A DNA stretch of 42,055 bases from an uncultured Ruminococcus sp. (GTDB lineage Bacteria; Bacillota; Clostridia; Oscillospirales; Ruminococcaceae). The notes below the pieces were generated by a model. It saw only the letters and a list, made by a program, of their open reading frames with translations, ran no database searches and was not told where the DNA came from. Below, piece after piece: positions 38,059 to 42,055 of this stretch. The stretch lies in NCBI GenBank assembly GCA_945877315.1, contig CAMCRP010000029.1, forward strand, positions 1-42,055. The letters run 5' to 3'. Position 1 is the first letter of the stretch; every line of letters starts with the position of its first letter. A program made the translations under genes and the position numbers.

Positions 38059-38250
38059 TGTAAATACCCCCTTTGATATTTCATTATACTTATAAACATG
38101 CTCCCCGAGAGGAACTTCGGCTTCTCATGGTTTTGTCAGCCGAGCAATGTGAAAAATACGCCTGTTTGGATAATATATCCATGTTTTCTTGTGGTTATAA
38201 GCAGCTCAGTATTTGAATATTATTTTAACGTATTTCAATTAATATGTCAA
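38059..38250 (-). promoter_or_regulatory. Promoter and long structured leader of the DUF4214 pseudogene
   Basis: Minus-strand TTGACA (38245-38250) and TAAAAT (38222-38227) are 17 bases apart, so the leader is about 156 bases. It contains a 6-bp stem TCGGCT/AGCCGA (38117-38122 with 38138-38143) and an alternative pairing CCGA/TCGG. I do not recognise a known riboswitch. The rest of the 335-base gap to 38393 holds the terminator of the next gene and AT-rich sequence. Confidence 0.55.
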
Positions 38251-38305
38251 TAGAATTATAACTTTTATAGTAAAAGTCACAATTTGCATTATTAAAAGTT
38301 AATAA

Positions 38306-38349
38306 AATATAACAAAGCGTACACCCCCGCCTTTCGACAGAATGTACGC
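38306..38349 (-). terminator. Terminator of the transglutaminase-like gene
   Basis: On the minus strand GCGTACA/TGTACGC form a stem with a 19-base GC-rich loop followed by TTTGTTATATTTTAT, 45 bases after the gene's stop. Confidence 0.75.
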
Positions 38350-38393
38350 CCTGATTTTTTTATCTTATTCCGATCCTGCTTGACTGTCAAATA

Positions 38394-41300
38394 TCAGATA
38401 CCAAACTTAACCACGAGATTTACACATTCCTGCGAACCCACAAAGCCCGCCAGAACGCCTTCACGGGTCAAGCCCTGATTTGCCATGCGATCAAGCCAGT
38501 CAGCCTTGCCTTCGGGGTCTGCTTCTCTGTCGAAGAAGGTGCGGTACATAACGTCCACAAATTCCTCGTCGGAGAGATTTTTCTCTATAAATTCCTGCGA
38601 GAAGATGAAGTTGTATGCCAGCTGATAGAGGTCACGGTTTTCAAGGTAATTGCCTGTGTGGTCGTTCAGACCGTTGACATCGTAGTTTCTTCCCATTGCT
38701 TTGGTGTAAAGTCTGGACACAAAGGCGGTAAGCTTTGAGCTTCTGTCACGGTTTTCGGTGTATTCCCATGTTCCTCGGATAATGCCGTATTCCTCACATA
38801 TTTCGGTGAATTCATTAGACTGTGTGAATCCGTAGAAAATATGTCCCACAGAACAGCCGTTGTCAAGTGTTTCTGTCCATGTTGCCAGACCTGCGGGGTC
38901 GGGCTCTCTGTCAAGGAAGGTCAGATACATTATGCGTACCCGCTCCTCATTGGAGATGTCAAGCTCAGTAAATTCGGAGCTGAACACAAAATCATAAGCG
39001 ACCTTTACCGCTGTTTTGCCACTATTCAGATTATCAATATGTGTTACCTTTGAGGGGTCGGAGGGACGTCCCAGAACATTCTCATAAAGACGTTCAACAA
39101 AGGAATTTACCTTTTCTGCGGGCTCCTCGGGGATCTCGGGCTCCTCAGGCTCCTCGGGGATCTCGGGAACTTCGGGCTCCTCGGGTGATGAAGGCTCCTT
39201 AACGGGAATTTTCTCCGTCTTTTCATAGCCGCAGACCTGACAAGTATAGGTCATAACGCCTTCTGTTGTTTCGGTGGACTCCTTTGTAATTGTGCCTTCG
39301 CCGAATATATGCTTCGATAACTCTGCCGTTACTCCGCAGGCGCATACATGCCAATGATAAGTACTGTCAAATGCCCACTCATCCGAGAAATTATGCTCAT
39401 GCTCAGGTTCATTTACGGTAACATCAAATGAAGCCGTTTTCCCCTCATATGTAACTGTGACCGTCTGTGTTCCCGACTTTGTGCTGTCAAAGCCGCTTAC
39501 CATAGCGGAAGTAATATCCATGACCTTAGAGCTTCCGTCTTCGTAGGAAACGGTTATTTTACCGCCCGACAGGTCAAGTGTATCTCCCACAAAATAGCTT
39601 GTCTTTGTGGGAATTGCCGATACTTCAATACCTGTCACCGCTGCGGTCTTGACCGAAACACTATATGAATCGGTTTTCCCCTCATATGTAACTGTGACCG
39701 CCTGTGTTCCCGACTTTGTGCTGTCAAAGCCGCTTACCATAGCGGAAGTAATATCCATGACCTTAGAGCTTCCGTCTTCGTAGGAAACGGTTACTTTACC
39801 GCCCGACAGGTCAAGGGTATCTCCCACAAAATAGCTTGTCTTTGCGGGAATTGAAGTTACTTCAATACCTGTCACCGCTGCGGTCTTGACCGTAACACTA
39901 TATGAATCGGTTTTCCCCTCATATGTAACTGTGACCGTCTGTGTTCCCGACTTTGTGCTGTCAAAGCCGCTTACCATAGCGGAAGTAATATCCATGACCT
40001 TAGAGCTTCCGTCTTCGTAGGAAACGGTTACTTTACCGCCCGACAGGTCAAGGGTATCTCCCACAAAATAGCTTGTCTTTGCGGGAATTGCCGATACTTC
40101 AATTGATGATACCTTTGCTGCCGCAGTCCTTGCGAAGGTGTATGTTACTGTTGCCTTTCCCGAGAGATCGTCAATAGATACGTCTGCATCGGAACCGTTT
40201 ACCTTTGCGGTTACTTCTGAACCGAACTTATGATTGCTGTCAGGTGCGGCAGAAACGCTTGCAGTATATATCTTATTGTATTTAGCCGTTGTATCGCCGT
40301 CTGTCCAGGAAACATCACCGAGAGAATATCCGTCCTCAACCGAATTTGCAGCAGCTGACGTGTCCAGCGTTTTTCCCGAAGCGGGTGCGTCAATGCCTTT
40401 GATGGAAAGAGCGGTTATTTCCTTTTTATCAATGCTGACATCGACCTTAACGGGATCAATATCGGAATATCCCTCATTTCCCTTAACCTTGTACCATACG
40501 GAATATGTACCCGCATTTTTCCCCGTAGGAACGTCTTCGGAATAGGTTCCGTTCTCAGAAAGGGAATACATCACCGTTCCGTTTTCCGCTGAACCCTGAG
40601 ATACAAGTGCCTGATCTGTGTCGTCATAGATAAGCCCGCTCTTTGCGGTGGGAGCATTGGTTATTGTTGGGGACAATACCAAACTTGAATGATCGTAATC
40701 CTCTGATGCAAGTTCAGGCTGATTGAGAAATTTTACACCGCCCGTGGACGCCTGATTTGCCACAGTCCTGCTGCTGATAAGTGAATTAGCCGAACCGATA
40801 AGCAGATAATTCTCACGTTCATATCCCGAAACGGCACCGCTGCTGCCGCCCGTTGGGTCGTTCCATGTAGAATCGACAAGATACCAACAGTTGTTATCCA
40901 TCTTTATGTAATTCCACATATGAGCTCCGCCCGCATTTCCATCGACCAGAACACAGGGAATATTTGCCCTGTCGCAAAGAACCTTCATAGCCCTTGAGTA
41001 TCCCTCGCATACGGGACCGTCATTTTCGATCCTTCCCTCAAGTGCACTTATACACTTGCGTACAGACTTAGCTTCACCGCCCTTATTGTTTTTGACAAGA
41101 TAATTATACTCATTATGATTGGTGAGCCAATTGTTAAAGTATTTCACCCTTTCGTACGTTCCTGAAGGTGCGCCGCTCATAATTGTGCTGACATATCCGT
41201 CACGAGCATCAATATCTCCTATTATCTGAGAAGCAGATGTATATTCATCACTTATTGCATTGAATGAATTGTCCTCTGCCGCAATTATAAAATAAAAGCT

Positions 41301-41879
41301 ATAGGTGTACTCTGTTTTTCCGGAAGATGTAGTCGTGATAATAGCACTGCTCATAGACCGTGTTGCGCCGCTCAGCCAGAAAACCTCGGGATAGTCACGG
41401 TCAAAAGCATCATAAGCAGCCCTTATTGCAGCAAAATAATATTTTGATTCCGTACCGGTCAACAGACTGTCGGATTTGACCTCAAATGCCTTTATTGCTT
41501 TATATTTATTTCCATTACTGTCAGGAATAGTTTCCAATGCGGAAGTATCTATCAAAAAATCGTCAAAACCGTCGTTATCTGTCCATTCGTTCAGTGAATC
41601 ATACAATGTGCGCGCCGATTCGGGAATATCAATACGGTCTATCCATTTCTCATAATTTCCCAAACGCAGGTCAATAATTCCATTTTCGATACTGTAATTA
41701 TCTTCAAGATAGATTATATCAGATAATGTTATCTCGATTATTTCCGAATCACCTGCACCGTTTAAATTATTATCGTTTTCCTCTGCAAATACCGAAACAG
41801 GCATAACAGAAACAGCTGTTACGGCAGCAATTGCCGAAGCAAGAAGCTTAGATATCTTAATACGACCATTCCTTGCCAA
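38394..41879 (-). CDS. Secreted transglutaminase-like protein with Big_3 repeats and DUF4214 tail
   Basis: This 1161-residue surface protein has, in order: a signal peptide (about 10-32, ending VSVFA); a transglutaminase/protease-like core with Cys near 291 (GPVCEGYSRA), His near 320 (AHMWNYI) and Asp near 336 (YLVDSTWNDP), a complete triad; a linker and two Ig-like regions; three almost identical 79-residue Big_3 Ig-like repeats (about 590-830); a paired-Cys segment (HVCACG, TCQVCGYEK); an acidic Pro/Glu spacer; and two DUF4214 modules at the end. Such cores act as cysteine proteases or cross-linkers; which one is unknown. The likely start is TTG at 41879, with GAAAGG before it; a GTG at 41888 overlaps that site. 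An extended -10 (TGGTAAAAT) lies upstream. Confidence 0.87.
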   Translation of the reverse strand: MARNGRIKISKLLASAIAAVTAVSVMPVSVFAEENDNNLNGAGDSEIIEITLSDIIYLEDNYSIENGIIDLRLGNYEKWIDRIDIPESARTLYDSLNEWTDNDGFDDFLIDTSALETIPDSNGNKYKAIKAFEVKSDSLLTGTESKYYFAAIRAAYDAFDRDYPEVFWLSGATRSMSSAIITTTSSGKTEYTYSFYFIIAAEDNSFNAISDEYTSASQIIGDIDARDGYVSTIMSGAPSGTYERVKYFNNWLTNHNEYNYLVKNNKGGEAKSVRKCISALEGRIENDGPVCEGYSRAMKVLCDRANIPCVLVDGNAGGAHMWNYIKMDNNCWYLVDSTWNDPTGGSSGAVSGYERENYLLIGSANSLISSRTVANQASTGGVKFLNQPELASEDYDHSSLVLSPTITNAPTAKSGLIYDDTDQALVSQGSAENGTVMYSLSENGTYSEDVPTGKNAGTYSVWYKVKGNEGYSDIDPVKVDVSIDKKEITALSIKGIDAPASGKTLDTSAAANSVEDGYSLGDVSWTDGDTTAKYNKIYTASVSAAPDSNHKFGSEVTAKVNGSDADVSIDDLSGKATVTYTFARTAAAKVSSIEVSAIPAKTSYFVGDTLDLSGGKVTVSYEDGSSKVMDITSAMVSGFDSTKSGTQTVTVTYEGKTDSYSVTVKTAAVTGIEVTSIPAKTSYFVGDTLDLSGGKVTVSYEDGSSKVMDITSAMVSGFDSTKSGTQAVTVTYEGKTDSYSVSVKTAAVTGIEVSAIPTKTSYFVGDTLDLSGGKITVSYEDGSSKVMDITSAMVSGFDSTKSGTQTVTVTYEGKTASFDVTVNEPEHEHNFSDEWAFDSTYHWHVCACGVTAELSKHIFGEGTITKESTETTEGVMTYTCQVCGYEKTEKIPVKEPSSPEEPEVPEIPEEPEEPEIPEEPAEKVNSFVERLYENVLGRPSDPSKVTHIDNLNSGKTAVKVAYDFVFSSEFTELDISNEERVRIMYLTFLDREPDPAGLATWTETLDNGCSVGHIFYGFTQSNEFTEICEEYGIIRGTWEYTENRDRSSKLTAFVSRLYTKAMGRNYDVNGLNDHTGNYLENRDLYQLAYNFIFSQEFIEKNLSDEEFVDVMYRTFFDREADPEGKADWLDRMANQGLTREGVLAGFVGSQECVNLVVKFGI
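39409..40119 (-). repeat. Three tandem 237-bp repeats (Big_3 domains)
   Basis: Three copies of a 237-base unit (79 codons), at about 39409-39645, 39646-39882 and 39883-40119, are almost identical in DNA. Each encodes one Ig-like domain from TSYFVGDTLDLSGGK to SFDV/SYSV. The identity includes third positions, so the amplification is recent or kept by gene conversion. Confidence 0.85.
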
Positions 41880-41962
41880 TTTTATCACCCTTTCATATTT
41901 TTAAACGTAAAAATTATTTTACCATGACACTAATTTGAGATATATGTAATACTAAACACCCA

Positions 41963-42055
41963 TTAATCACGGGAATCTCTCGGCGTAAAAAACCATATAT
42001 GCAAAACTCTTTTCAACAGTTTCGCTTTTTACGCCGATTTCTTCTCCGTGATTTA
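41963..42055. repeat. Long imperfect inverted repeat at the window edge
   Basis: About 30 bases at 41963-41992 (TTAATCACGG...TCGGCGTAAAAA) pair with 42026-42055 (TTTTTACGCCGA...CCGTGATTTA), with an inner perfect 12-bp stem and 33 bases between arms. It lies upstream of the transglutaminase-like gene and may extend past the window. Confidence 0.65.

Noticed and set aside
39409-40119. CRISPR-like array from the regular repeats
   Set aside because: The units are 237 bases with no spacers and encode Ig-like domains in frame.

Overview
The window looks like a chromosome segment of a low-to-mid GC Gram-positive anaerobe of the Clostridia, most likely a Ruminococcus-like member of the Oscillospiraceae. 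Supporting signs are AGGAGG-type ribosome binding sites, many TTGACA/TATAAT promoters, a GH5 cellulase lipoprotein, a GH2 beta-galactosidase, large secreted proteins with Ig-like and DUF4214 modules, a CwlD-type amidase and a PanT-type ECF transporter subunit. The species assignment is inference; no 16S gene is present. There is no CRISPR array and no prophage or transposase gene.

Layout. 1-2.8 kb (+): end of a CAP-domain protein, then a vitamin B6 kinase, TrmL tRNA methyltransferase and DegV. 2.8-10.1 kb (-): an AraC regulator, then a seven-gene operon read from 10.1 to 3.8 kb. It encodes an ornithine cyclodeaminase-family dehydrogenase, a four-part flavin/iron-sulfur amino-acid or imino-acid dehydrogenase (2Fe-2S, FAD/NAD with ferredoxin domain, BFD-type, DAO-type), a PII signalling protein and an APC amino-acid permease. 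10.3-11.7 kb (+): a small unknown gene and pyrB with a PyrI-like zinc tail. 11.8 kb: a MITE-like inverted repeat. 11.9-15.3 kb: pantothenate/CoA genes (coaX and panT on -, coaBC on + divergent) plus a YfcE phosphodiesterase. 15.3-16.1 kb: two convergent tRNA-Leu genes around a small HTH-like gene. 16.3-18.2 kb (-): an ECF sigma/anti-sigma pair. 18.3-23.0 kb (-): GH2 and GH5 enzymes. 23.1-27.7 kb: divergent LysR, a small XRE regulator, and leuC-Dabb-leuD-leuB. 27.8-31.4 kb (-): an unknown 317-residue protein, then a TfoX-C protein with a short UvrA-like ATPase. 31.5-33.1 kb (-): a decayed MerR/ABC-transporter module. 33.1-35.3 kb (-): radA and cwlD. 35.5-41.9 kb (-): two large secreted multidomain proteins with the same DUF4214 tail; the first has two in-frame stop codons.

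How it fits together. Most of the window is housekeeping (leucine, pyrimidine, CoA, B6, tRNA, repair, sporulation or cell wall). The most unusual intact unit is the PII-permease-dehydrogenase operon, which looks like a nitrogen-sensing uptake and oxidation pathway for an unidentified amino or imino acid. The strongest signs of decay are the DUF4214 gene with two internal stops and the MerR-ABC module, which carries a nonsense codon, a frameshift and a fused deletion. Several promoters carry clean dyads over the -10 or start site, giving a set of testable operators.
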